Source of the DNA: Desulfobacterales bacterium
GTDB lineage: Bacteria; Desulfobacterota; Desulfobulbia; Desulfobulbales; BM004
Assembly: GCA_012974315.1 (NCBI GenBank)
Contig: JAAXQI010000135.1
Location: 1-15,686 of the forward strand
Direction: 5' to 3'
DNA: 15,686 nt
The position numbers and the translations under genes were made by a program. Position 1 is the stretch's first letter. Every line of letters starts with the position of its first letter. The notes below the pieces were generated by a model. It worked only from the letters and a program-made list of their open reading frames with translations, was not told where the DNA came from and searched no databases. Positions 1-6,431 of the stretch are shown piece after piece.

Positions 1-19
1 AGATGTGTATAAGAGACAG
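1..19 (+). other. Nextera/Tn5 mosaic-end adapter sequence (artefact)
   Basis: The first 19 bases read AGATGTGTATAAGAGACAG, exactly the Tn5 mosaic end used in Nextera tagmentation libraries. It sits at the very edge of the window, as expected for an untrimmed adapter at a contig end. It is not genomic and should be masked; the true sequence starts near position 20. Confidence 0.95.
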
Positions 20-128
20 ATTATATGCTGCGGGGATTCTCCTGTGGCTTTTTTCATACATATCGACATAAGAACGACCCAAAAAGCATCGAACTTATGT
101 GGCTGTATATACTATAGAGGACACGAAT

Positions 129-1781
129 ATGATAACCGCTTCCAATATTGCTCTCTCCTATGGCAAGAGAGTCATCTTCCAGGACGTCAACATCAAGTTT
201 GCCCCTGGCAACTGCTACGGCCTGATCGGAGCAAACGGCGCAGGAAAATCCACCTTTTTGAAGATACTGGCAGGTCAGCTTGAGGCTGATCGGGGCGAGG
301 TTTCCAAGGGGAAGAGAGAGCGCATAGCGATGCTCAGCCAGGATCAGTTCGCCTTTGACGAGCATACTGTTTTCAATACCGTGATCATGGGCCATAAGAA
401 GCTCTACAAGGTAATGGCCGAGCGTGAGGCCCTCTATGCCAAGGCTGATTTCACCGATGAAGATGGCATTCGTTCCGGGGAACTGGAGGACAAGTTCGGT
501 GAAATGAACGGCTATGATGCAGAAGCAGAGACTGCAGTACTGTTAAACGGCCTCGGCATCCCCGAAGAGATGCGTCAGAAAAAGATGAAAGAGCTTGAAG
601 GCAGCGATAAAGTGCGGGTGCTTCTGGCCCAGGCCCTGTTCGGCAACCCGGACATCTTACTTCTTGATGAGCCCACCAACCAACTGGATCTGCCAACTAT
701 TAACTGGTTGGAAGCCTTTCTCTCCCGTTTTCAAAACACTGTGATCATCGTCTCCCATGACCGCCATTTCCTGAACCAGGTCTGCACCCATGTGGCGGAT
801 ATTGATTATGGAAAAATCCAGGTCTATGTTGGCAACTATGACTTCTGGTATCAAGCCAGCCAGCTCCGTTTCCACCAGAAGGAAACCGAAAGCAAGAAGT
901 CAAAGGCCAAGGCAGATGAACTCAAGGAATTCATCCGGCGTTTCAGTTCCAACGCCTCCAAGGCCAAGCAGGCCACCTCACGGAAGAAACTGCTTGAAAA
1001 ACTCACCCTCGAGGATATGCCGATTTCCTCCCGAAAATATCCCTATATTGTATTCACCCCGGAACGCCCCTGTGGTGATATCATTCTGGAAATTAAAGGT
1101 CTTTCCAAAAAGATCGACGGGGTTTCCATGTTTAAGGATCTTACCCTCACTGTCAACAAAGGGGACAAAATCGCCTTTGTTGGAGCTAACAGTCTGGCAA
1201 AAACCACTCTGTTCAAGATTCTGGCCGGGGAACTTGAGCCGGACAAAGGCAGTTTCCGTTGGGGGGTGACCATGAGCAACGCCTATTTCCCAAAAGAGAA
1301 CAATACGTATTTCGAAAATATGGATCTTGATCTTGTCGGTTGGTTGCGTCAATATGCCCCTCCCAAGGAGCATGAAAGCTTTGTTCGGGGGTTCCTGGGA
1401 AAGATGCTGTTTGCCGGTGATGAGGCGCTGAAAAAGATATCGGTTCTTTCCGGTGGCGAACGGGTGCGCTGCATGCTTTCCAGGATGATGCTTTCCGGCG
1501 CCAACGCTCTCATTCTCGATGAACCCACCAACCATCTCGACCTCGAATCTATCACCTCATTGAATAACGGGCTGATTGATTTTCCCGAGGTGTTACTCTT
1601 TACCTCCCATGACCATCAAATTGTGTCCACCGTGGCAAATCGGATTGTCGAAATCACGACCGAGGGCATCATCGACGTAATGATGACCTTTGACGAGTAC
1701 CTGGCAATGAAGGAAGCGAGTCTGTCCAAAGATGCAGGTCAATCCGAAGAGGATGAGTATCTGGACCGGCAGGCAGCCTAA
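129..1781 (+). CDS. ybiT: ABC-F family ATPase, YbiT-like
   Basis: This is a soluble twin-ABC ATPase of the ABC-F class, whose members act on the ribosome (translation factors or antibiotic-resistance proteins) and lack membrane domains. The ATG at 129 is chosen because AGAGGA ends 7 bases upstream, giving 550 residues, close to E. coli YbiT; a longer frame from 99 has no such site. Domain 1 has Walker A GANGAGKS (residues 34-41), QDQFAF (71-76), also found in YbiT, and Walker B LLLDEPT with the catalytic Glu at 181, but a degenerate signature (LEGSD, 156-160). A charged interdomain linker of about residues 250-300 contains SSNASKAKQATSR, as in YbiT. Domain 2 has an altered Walker A GANSLAKTT (352-360), intact LSGGE (440-444) and LILDEPTNHLD (461-471). 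The acidic tail ends in EEDEYLDRQAA. It stands alone; a role in translation is inferred from the family. Confidence 0.93.
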   Translation: MITASNIALSYGKRVIFQDVNIKFAPGNCYGLIGANGAGKSTFLKILAGQLEADRGEVSKGKRERIAMLSQDQFAFDEHTVFNTVIMGHKKLYKVMAEREALYAKADFTDEDGIRSGELEDKFGEMNGYDAEAETAVLLNGLGIPEEMRQKKMKELEGSDKVRVLLAQALFGNPDILLLDEPTNQLDLPTINWLEAFLSRFQNTVIIVSHDRHFLNQVCTHVADIDYGKIQVYVGNYDFWYQASQLRFHQKETESKKSKAKADELKEFIRRFSSNASKAKQATSRKKLLEKLTLEDMPISSRKYPYIVFTPERPCGDIILEIKGLSKKIDGVSMFKDLTLTVNKGDKIAFVGANSLAKTTLFKILAGELEPDKGSFRWGVTMSNAYFPKENNTYFENMDLDLVGWLRQYAPPKEHESFVRGFLGKMLFAGDEALKKISVLSGGERVRCMLSRMMLSGANALILDEPTNHLDLESITSLNNGLIDFPEVLLFTSHDHQIVSTVANRIVEITTEGIIDVMMTFDEYLAMKEASLSKDAGQSEEDEYLDRQAA

Positions 1782-1903
1782 CCTGGTAAATTTATGTAAC
1801 GATCTGCCTGTATTTTATTTATGAATTTCCAGGTAAGTGAGTTTAAAGGGTCTGTACTGGAAACTAACTCCTATTCTGAAAAAGTGCTGTAATAGTAGGT
1901 TGT

Positions 1904-1930
1904 AACTCTTCGGGGAAGTTATATTTTTTT
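1904..1930 (+). terminator. weak candidate terminator after the ABC-F gene
   Basis: AACTCTTCGGGGAAGTT (1904-1920) can fold into a short, bulged hairpin and is followed by a run of seven T (1924-1930), about 120 bases past the ABC-F stop. The stem is short and imperfect, so this is tentative. The rest of the 230-bp gap 1782-2011 is AT-rich and shows nothing else apart from a tandem TGCGCTAA (1951-1966). Confidence 0.3.
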
Positions 1931-1998
1931 GCTGGTAAAATAAAAAAATATGCGCTAATGCGCTAAAAAGAATAACCATCTTCCTGATTTTTCATTAT

Positions 1999-2004
1999 AG
2001 GTGA
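1999..2004 (+). promoter_or_regulatory. ribosome binding site deciding a TTG start
   Basis: AGGTGA lies 7 bases before TTG at 2012. No in-frame ATG near the beginning of the frame has a comparable site, so this motif supports the non-ATG start of the methyltransferase. Confidence 0.6.
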
Positions 2005-2011
2005 GCACATT

Positions 2012-3373
2012 TTGCCACGAAAACAATTCCCACCCAAGCGTGAATATACTCAAAAACGTACTCCGAAGAGCGGATCTCTGCAAAAGGGAAAGGATAAATC
2101 GCTGGCAAAAGGATTACGCCTTCCCAAGGACAAGGAGTCGAACCGAGGAGAGCCAGCAGCTGAGACCTTTGCCAGTCTGCTGAGGCCACTGGTTGTCGAG
2201 CCATCCAGCCCGCAGTCGCCGGTCATTTTGCAGAGTTCACCCCTGGCCCATCTTGATTACCGGGAAGAACTCAAGATCAAGAATCAGGCCCTTGCCCTGT
2301 TCTGGAAGAATTTCCGGCTACCTGGCCACCCTGAACCAATTATTGCATCACCCAAACCACGCCACTACCGGACCACATCAAAACGCAAAACAATCCTCAA
2401 GGGCAATACTCTCTACCTCCTGTTTAACGATCGGGCACTACGCTCCCAGAAAAAGTTCTTTGTGGAATCACCCCTGGAGCCCCGGGAACATGGCAGGATT
2501 TTTGAATTTCTGCAGAAAAAAATTAGCGAACCTCCATTCAAGCTGCTGGCCGATCATCTAAACTATTTGATCATCCGCGGCAATTACAAAGAACATGCCG
2601 TAATCTTCAATGTCGATACCCTGAATGGCCCACTGGTCCGTAAACTAAAGCTTCTTGCAGGCCATCTTCAGAAGCTGCCTGATCCAGTGACCTCTGCCTA
2701 TATTTATCCGGACCCGAGTTGTTCGGAATACTATTTTGAGGAGGGACAGCCCTCCGATATCCTACAGTTTAAGAAACTGTTCGGCAAAGGCGATCTAGCT
2801 GTCAGCCATCATGGCTACCGTTATTCCTATCATCCCACCTCTTTTTCCCAGGTCAATGAGTCTATGGTACCAATGATGCTGGACATGGCCCAGGAGCTGC
2901 TTGAGCCAAATCCGGTCGAAACGCTCCTGGATCTTTACTGCGGTTACGGCCTGTTCAGCCACTTTCTGGCTCCTGGCTACAAACAGGTGATGGGGATCGA
3001 TGCAGAAGGGCCATCCATCCGAGCCGCCATCTTCAATAAAAAACCCAACCCTGCCTCCAAAAATGCTCGTTTTCTAGCCCGCCACATTACAGCAAGAAGT
3101 GTTGAAAAGATCCCCCTTCCCAATGATCTTGGCGCTGAGATTGTTCTGCTTGATCCACCCCGGCAGGGGCCCCAGGAGGGTGTCATCGGTGCATTGGGAC
3201 GCCGTGAACCGCGGAAAGTTCTCCACATTCATTGCGGCGTGGATCAGATTCCAAACTCTCTCAAACAGTGGCAGCAGCATGGCTACAAGGTCCAGCGCAT
3301 TGTGCCCCTTGACATGTTTCCCGGTACGGCAGGCCTCGAAGTGCTGATTCTGCTTGAGAGAGGTTCTGGTTGA
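2012..3373 (+). CDS. class I SAM-dependent RNA (uracil-5-)methyltransferase, TrmA/RlmD-like
   Basis: The 453-residue product has the fold and motifs of RNA m5U methyltransferases, which methylate C5 of uridine in tRNA or rRNA through a covalent cysteine adduct. Visible motifs are SFSQVN (277-282), the SAM-binding LLDLYCGYG (305-313), acidic GID (328-330), DPPRQG (381-386), a candidate nucleophile Cys408 in HIHCGVD, and a candidate general base Glu443 in FPGTAGLE. The Cys context differs from the usual YxSCNP, and the CX5CXXC iron-sulfur ligands of RlmD are absent, so it is closer to TrmA in plan. The first 45 residues are lysine/arginine-rich and probably disordered, which would suit RNA binding. 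Start is TTG with AGGTGA 7 bases upstream. It is monocistronic; the IS remnant begins about 50 bases after its stop. Target RNA and position are unknown. Confidence 0.82.
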   Translation: MPRKQFPPKREYTQKRTPKSGSLQKGKDKSLAKGLRLPKDKESNRGEPAAETFASLLRPLVVEPSSPQSPVILQSSPLAHLDYREELKIKNQALALFWKNFRLPGHPEPIIASPKPRHYRTTSKRKTILKGNTLYLLFNDRALRSQKKFFVESPLEPREHGRIFEFLQKKISEPPFKLLADHLNYLIIRGNYKEHAVIFNVDTLNGPLVRKLKLLAGHLQKLPDPVTSAYIYPDPSCSEYYFEEGQPSDILQFKKLFGKGDLAVSHHGYRYSYHPTSFSQVNESMVPMMLDMAQELLEPNPVETLLDLYCGYGLFSHFLAPGYKQVMGIDAEGPSIRAAIFNKKPNPASKNARFLARHITARSVEKIPLPNDLGAEIVLLDPPRQGPQEGVIGALGRREPRKVLHIHCGVDQIPNSLKQWQQHGYKVQRIVPLDMFPGTAGLEVLILLERGSG

Positions 3374-3386
3374 ACGGATAAAAAAA

Positions 3387-3426
3387 GGTCAGGTTCTGTG
3401 TTTGTCAATTATTACAAGACCTGACC
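3387..3426. repeat. REP-like imperfect inverted repeat next to the IS remnant
   Basis: GGTCAGGT (3387-3394) pairs with ACCTGACC (3419-3426) and the stem extends inward imperfectly (TCTGTG against TTACAAG) around an AT-rich loop. The left arm is preceded by six A, so on the minus strand the hairpin is followed by T6 and could terminate transcription in that direction. It starts 14 bases after the methyltransferase stop and ends where IS homology starts. Short GGTCAGG...CCTGACC palindromes of this style resemble REP elements; copy number elsewhere in the genome is not visible here. Confidence 0.5.
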
Positions 3427-3913
3427 CTGGGATTCCGATATCACATACATATGGACAGGTGGAGGCTGGTTATATCTTGCCGTAATCATAGACCCATTTT
3501 CACGACAGGTGGTTGGCCGGTCAATGAACAACCGTATTACCCGAAAACTGGTGGGGGACGCCCTGCGCATGGCAATCTGGCGTCGTCGTTTTGAGTCTGG
3601 CCTTATCTTCCATTCGGACCGCGGAAGCCAGTACTGCAGCAATGACTTTCAAATGATGTTGAAGGACTATGGAATGATCAGCAGCATGAGATGTAAAGGC
3701 GATTGCTGGGATAATGCTGTGTCGGAGAGCTTTTTCGGCACCTTGAAAACAGATCGGGTATTTCTCACAAAATATAAAACCCGAGAGGCAGCTCAACGTG
3801 ATATCGTTGACTATATCGAAATGTTTTATAACAACAGGCGACATCACTCATTTCTGGGATATCTGAGCCCAAAGGAATTTGAGAAAAAACGGCTATTGAA
3901 AATAGCAGCTTAA
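3425..3913 (+). pseudogene. IS3-family transposase OrfB, 5'-truncated (integrase core)
   Basis: The open frame runs from just after a TGA at 3422-3424 to TAA at 3911-3913, about 162 residues against roughly 280-300 for a full IS3 OrfB. It begins WDSDITYIWTGGGWLYLAVI and carries the complete DDE catalytic set: Asp in SDITY, Asp in FHSDRGSQY, and Glu in DNAVSESFFGTLK, followed by the YNNRRHHSFLGYLSP block typical of the family. The HTH-containing N-terminal part of OrfB and all of OrfA are absent, and no start codon or ribosome site precedes it. A GTG at 3509 is internal to the conserved core, past the first Asp, and is not a credible start. It is a decayed fragment, not an active transposase. 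Confidence 0.88.
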
Positions 3914-3944
3914 CAAAAATGTCCATTTTTACTAGACCACGTCA
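3427..3944 (+). mobile_element. partial IS3-family insertion sequence (right end only)
   Basis: Transposase homology begins at the conserved Trp codon (3428-3430), directly against the GGTCAGG hairpin, and extends through the OrfB stop to a candidate right end. No left terminal repeat or orfA is found between this point and the methyltransferase gene, so the left half has been deleted or was never captured. Confidence 0.75.
3920..3944 (+). repeat. candidate right terminal inverted repeat of the IS3 remnant
   Basis: From TGTCCATTTTTAC (3920) to CCACGTCA (3944) the sequence has the layout of an IS3-family right end: it starts shortly after the OrfB stop, begins TGTCC, and ends in the CA dinucleotide typical of IS3 termini. 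The mate is missing, so the boundary is inferred. Confidence 0.5.
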
Positions 3945-4019
3945 GCACAAATTATTTTCAGATAATTTACAAATAGCAAAAAATTACTTGCCAAAAATAA
4001 ATCTGTCCCCATTTGTTCA

Positions 4020-4562
4020 TTACAATCGAAGTCTTTTTTTAAGCCGCTTGGAAAAAGGTGCTTTCCGATCAAGGATGTTTATTTCAGGAACAATGTCTGG
4101 GTTGGCATAATATCCGGTGCTGACCTGCATCCCCTCTTCGATGATAAAACCGAAATTTTGATAACACCCCATTCCTAGACTGGTAATATCGGAGGCCAAG
4201 ACCATGAATTTTTTGTTTTCCGCGTTGTATCGCCAGTCCCTCTGAACGATACCGATGCCAAGGCTGAGCAGGGCAGCACCCACCCCCCTTTTTCTAAATT
4301 TTCCTATTATTTCGATTCCATGACCAGGGGTATTGATGAATAAAGGATGAGGATTGATTTCTGTGTTGTTAACAATTGAGTAGGTGCCGTCACCCACATA
4401 TTTCAGGGTAATGAATCCTATATGCTCATGATCATGGGAGATGATAAGGTCAAATAAGCCGCCTGGACGGGAATAAACGATCCGATATTTCTTATCTTGT
4501 CTGGTTGAGATTATTGCTTCCCGCTTTTCCCAGAGTTCATCAATTACACTAATAATGCTCAT
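4020..4562 (-). CDS. GNAT-family N-acetyltransferase
   Basis: A 180-residue protein with the GNAT acetyl-CoA binding signature FRKRGVGAALL (residues 89-99; R/Q-x-x-G-x-G/A pattern), preceded by the strand IGFITLKYVGDGTYSIVN (48-65) and the segment GHGIEIIGK (80-88), and followed by LASDITSLGMGCYQNFGF (122-139), the usual alpha4/beta7 region with the YxNxGF-like end. The substrate is unknown. The tail is strongly basic (SKRLKKRLRL). ATG at 4562 is the first start; the upstream bases show no strong ribosome site, so initiation is less certain than for its neighbours. It is transcribed away from the following HAD gene and is not part of an operon. A dyad at 4613-4634 lies in its upstream region. 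Confidence 0.75.
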   Translation of the reverse strand: MSIISVIDELWEKREAIISTRQDKKYRIVYSRPGGLFDLIISHDHEHIGFITLKYVGDGTYSIVNNTEINPHPLFINTPGHGIEIIGKFRKRGVGAALLSLGIGIVQRDWRYNAENKKFMVLASDITSLGMGCYQNFGFIIEEGMQVSTGYYANPDIVPEINILDRKAPFSKRLKKRLRL

Positions 4563-4891
4563 TATGGATTACTCAGTTTAGCATGATGTCAGAGAGTAAG
4601 ATAAATAGTTAATTGTGAAGATTTTTTTTCACAAAAGCATCCTTATCGAATTATAAATTTATTAAGGCCTTCCAGCCAACTTATACTTCCGAATATTATC
4701 CTAACACTCTAAAAAGTCCAGATTTCATCTCACGATGTTGACTTTCTCTATAATCTAAACAAGTAAATATATCCGGTGGACATCTTAAGTATTTAGAAGA
4801 AAAAGTTTCAAGCCGGCAAAAAATTTACTATGTTCTATTCATTAATACAAAGTTCCCAAAATTTAAAAAAATAATGCCCAGGATGCAATAA
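4563..4891. other. 329-bp AT-rich divergent intergenic region
   Basis: No gene is supported here. It lies between the divergent GNAT (-) and HAD (+) genes and so should hold both promoters. It contains a perfect 7-bp dyad (4613-4634) and a TATAAT at 4749-4754 that lacks a properly spaced -35 box. AGGA at 4880-4883 is the ribosome site of the HAD gene. Confidence 0.6.
4613..4634. repeat. perfect inverted repeat TTGTGAA-N8-TTCACAA
   Basis: TTGTGAA (4613-4619) and TTCACAA (4628-4634) flank an 8-base T-rich spacer, about 50-70 bases before the GNAT start. It could be an operator for a dimeric regulator. The half-site spacing (10 between TGTGA and TCACA) is wrong for a CRP site, and the sequence is not an FNR box. 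Confidence 0.35.
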
Positions 4892-5542
4892 ATGTTTGGC
4901 TTATTCAGCAACAGGAAAGAAAAGACCGCAGAATCCGAGATCAAGCCAGTACCACCGGAGGAACGGAGAATATACGTACTTGATTTTGACCGCACCATTA
5001 CCAAAAAGCATACCGGCGCTCTTGCTTACGGCAAAGAGATGACTCCCAAGTTCATCCTGAGAAATATCAAAAAGGGGTTTGATGATTTTGTCTATAAGGC
5101 TGTCAGCCAGGGCCATGCCGTCTACATCGCCTCGTATAATGATGATGCCAATGTTGACAGAGTAGAAGTGGAAGCCCTTTCCGGCCATGCATTGATAAAG
5201 TTTTATATGGATCTTGTTTTTGGAAAGGATCAGACAATATTTGTACCATCAGAAACAAACGATGCTGGAAAAATAATCTCTGCCGGTAATATAATTGCTT
5301 TACACAGTCAGGACCTGAAGCAGTACCATTTTCATATTATTGTTCAAAAGGAAAAATTTGACCAGGACAACCCCGAGGATATGAAACGGGTCTACCTTCT
5401 TGATGATGAAGAAGAGGTTGTTCGTTTTTATATGGAAAAAGGATGCAATATCCTTATACCTTTTTCTGTATCAAGATCTGCCCAAACCGCAGCATTAAGC
5501 GCTTTATTTACCTCCTATATCCCTAATTCATTTATCAATTAA
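4892..5542 (+). CDS. HAD-like hydrolase family protein
   Basis: A 216-residue protein with haloacid-dehalogenase superfamily motifs. Motif I is VLDFDRTIT (29-37), giving nucleophile Asp31 and acid/base Asp33. A motif II-like strand VYIASYNDD (77-85) offers Ser81. The motif IV-like YLLDDEEEV (168-176) supplies acidic Mg2+ ligands (Asp171, Asp172), with Lys165 just before it as a possible motif III lysine. The region between motif I and motif II is short, so any cap is small. No signal peptide or membrane segment is seen, so it is probably cytoplasmic. AGGA sits 8 bases before the ATG. The next gene follows after 36 bases at most on the same strand, suggesting co-transcription. The substrate cannot be told from the sequence, and a phosphatase role is only inferred from the family. 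Confidence 0.72.
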   Translation: MFGLFSNRKEKTAESEIKPVPPEERRIYVLDFDRTITKKHTGALAYGKEMTPKFILRNIKKGFDDFVYKAVSQGHAVYIASYNDDANVDRVEVEALSGHALIKFYMDLVFGKDQTIFVPSETNDAGKIISAGNIIALHSQDLKQYHFHIIVQKEKFDQDNPEDMKRVYLLDDEEEVVRFYMEKGCNILIPFSVSRSAQTAALSALFTSYIPNSFIN

Positions 5543-5578
5543 TTCACTCATGAACAATTTTCATATAATAATGTGACC

Positions 5579-6343
5579 ATGAATCAGTCTTCTTCTTTAA
5601 CAGATAAATCCCATGAGATAATACAGGTTATTGATCTTGTAACAATACATCCAGACCGTGCCGGCAACTTCAACGAACTGCTCCATGGCACGCGGGAAAG
5701 CATATCCGGCGTATTTAAGGATTTTTTAGCTGCTAAAGGGCTTACAGATGACAATCTCTCTATCGTTGATGGTTTTCTTTTCGTATTCAATGACCCTGTT
5801 TTTGCCAGATGGCACACATTAAACTGGTGGGAGCAGCAAAAATTTATCCTGGCAAACAAAGATAATCTGCTTTATGCCGAGCGGGCACACAAACTGCTTT
5901 TAAAATCTTATCTGGCTCAATACATCGACTATTCTGATGATGCAGTTGCAAGAAGTACCGACATGGAAGTCAAACAGGCGTGGATGCGTAAACGGCTGGT
6001 ACTCAAAGAATGCTTCTGGAATGTTCTCGACAGTATCTCATATGCAGCTTACCATCAGAAAAAATATCAGGGGATGTTCCCTGCCCTCTGTTTGCTACTC
6101 TGTAATGTTACTGATGGAAAAGGCAGGAAAACGGAATTACTTCTGGGTATCGATAACGGTATCGGCTGCGTGTACAAGAAAATAAGTCGTGAGTCTGCCC
6201 TGCTACTATTTCTCTATAAGACCTATAAATTCTTCTTCAGAAAAGGGGTCTTTTACACCGGAGGCCTTGAGCTGGGACTTTTAGAAACAGACAGCAAACT
6301 TTCCTGTCATGGTTCAGGTGCTGTAGTCTATCAAGAGTGGTGA
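5579..6343 (+). CDS. hypothetical protein paired with the HAD gene
   Basis: I do not recognise this protein. ATG at 5579 gives 254 residues; GTG at 5573 is in frame and would add two. Neither has an obvious Shine-Dalgarno site, so translation may depend on the gene just upstream. The sequence is rich in aromatic residues (for example FARWHTLNWWEQQKF, about residues 75-89, and YKTYKFFFRKGVFY, about 213-226), has a hydrophobic run FPALCLLLCNV near residue 170, and lacks a signal peptide. The hydrophobic stretches are short and interrupted, so it is probably soluble or peripherally membrane-bound. It lies 30-36 bases downstream of the HAD gene and ends 36 bases before a strong terminator, so the two form a two-gene unit. 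Frame length, codon pattern and context support a real gene. Confidence 0.65.
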   Translation: MNQSSSLTDKSHEIIQVIDLVTIHPDRAGNFNELLHGTRESISGVFKDFLAAKGLTDDNLSIVDGFLFVFNDPVFARWHTLNWWEQQKFILANKDNLLYAERAHKLLLKSYLAQYIDYSDDAVARSTDMEVKQAWMRKRLVLKECFWNVLDSISYAAYHQKKYQGMFPALCLLLCNVTDGKGRKTELLLGIDNGIGCVYKKISRESALLLFLYKTYKFFFRKGVFYTGGLELGLLETDSKLSCHGSGAVVYQEW

Positions 6344-6375
6344 TGATCAAGCTGAAAGGTCTTAACTGTATAAAA

Positions 6376-6407
6376 AAAAGCCCCGCCTAAATTTAGGCGG
6401 GGCTTTT
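6376..6407. terminator. bidirectional intrinsic terminator
   Basis: A perfect palindrome: AAAAGCCCCGCCTAAA (6376-6391) followed by its exact complement TTTAGGCGGGGCTTTT (6392-6407). The GC-rich stem is flanked by A-run and T-run on opposite sides, so it works on both strands. It sits between the stop of the 254-residue protein (+) and the stop of the hexahaem cytochrome (-), ending both convergent units. Confidence 0.92.
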
Positions 6408-6431
6408 GATTTACACAAATAGATTTATCTT

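Noticed and set aside
978..1535. Open frame of 185 residues antisense to the ABC-F gene
   Set aside because: It lies wholly inside a strongly conserved ABC-F coding frame, shows no domain or ribosome site, and is a shadow of that gene.
1951..1966. Tandem TGCGCTAA TGCGCTAA before the methyltransferase
   Set aside because: Only two 8-base copies in AT-rich sequence; no further copies or known site, so probably chance.
3949..3968. AAATTAT/ATAATTT inverted repeat after the IS remnant
   Set aside because: It consists only of A/T pairs in AT-rich DNA, too weak for a terminator and likely by chance.
4738..4754. TTGACT followed by TATAAT as a promoter for the HAD gene
   Set aside because: The boxes are only 5 bases apart, far from the needed 16-18, and no other good -35 box sits at the right distance.
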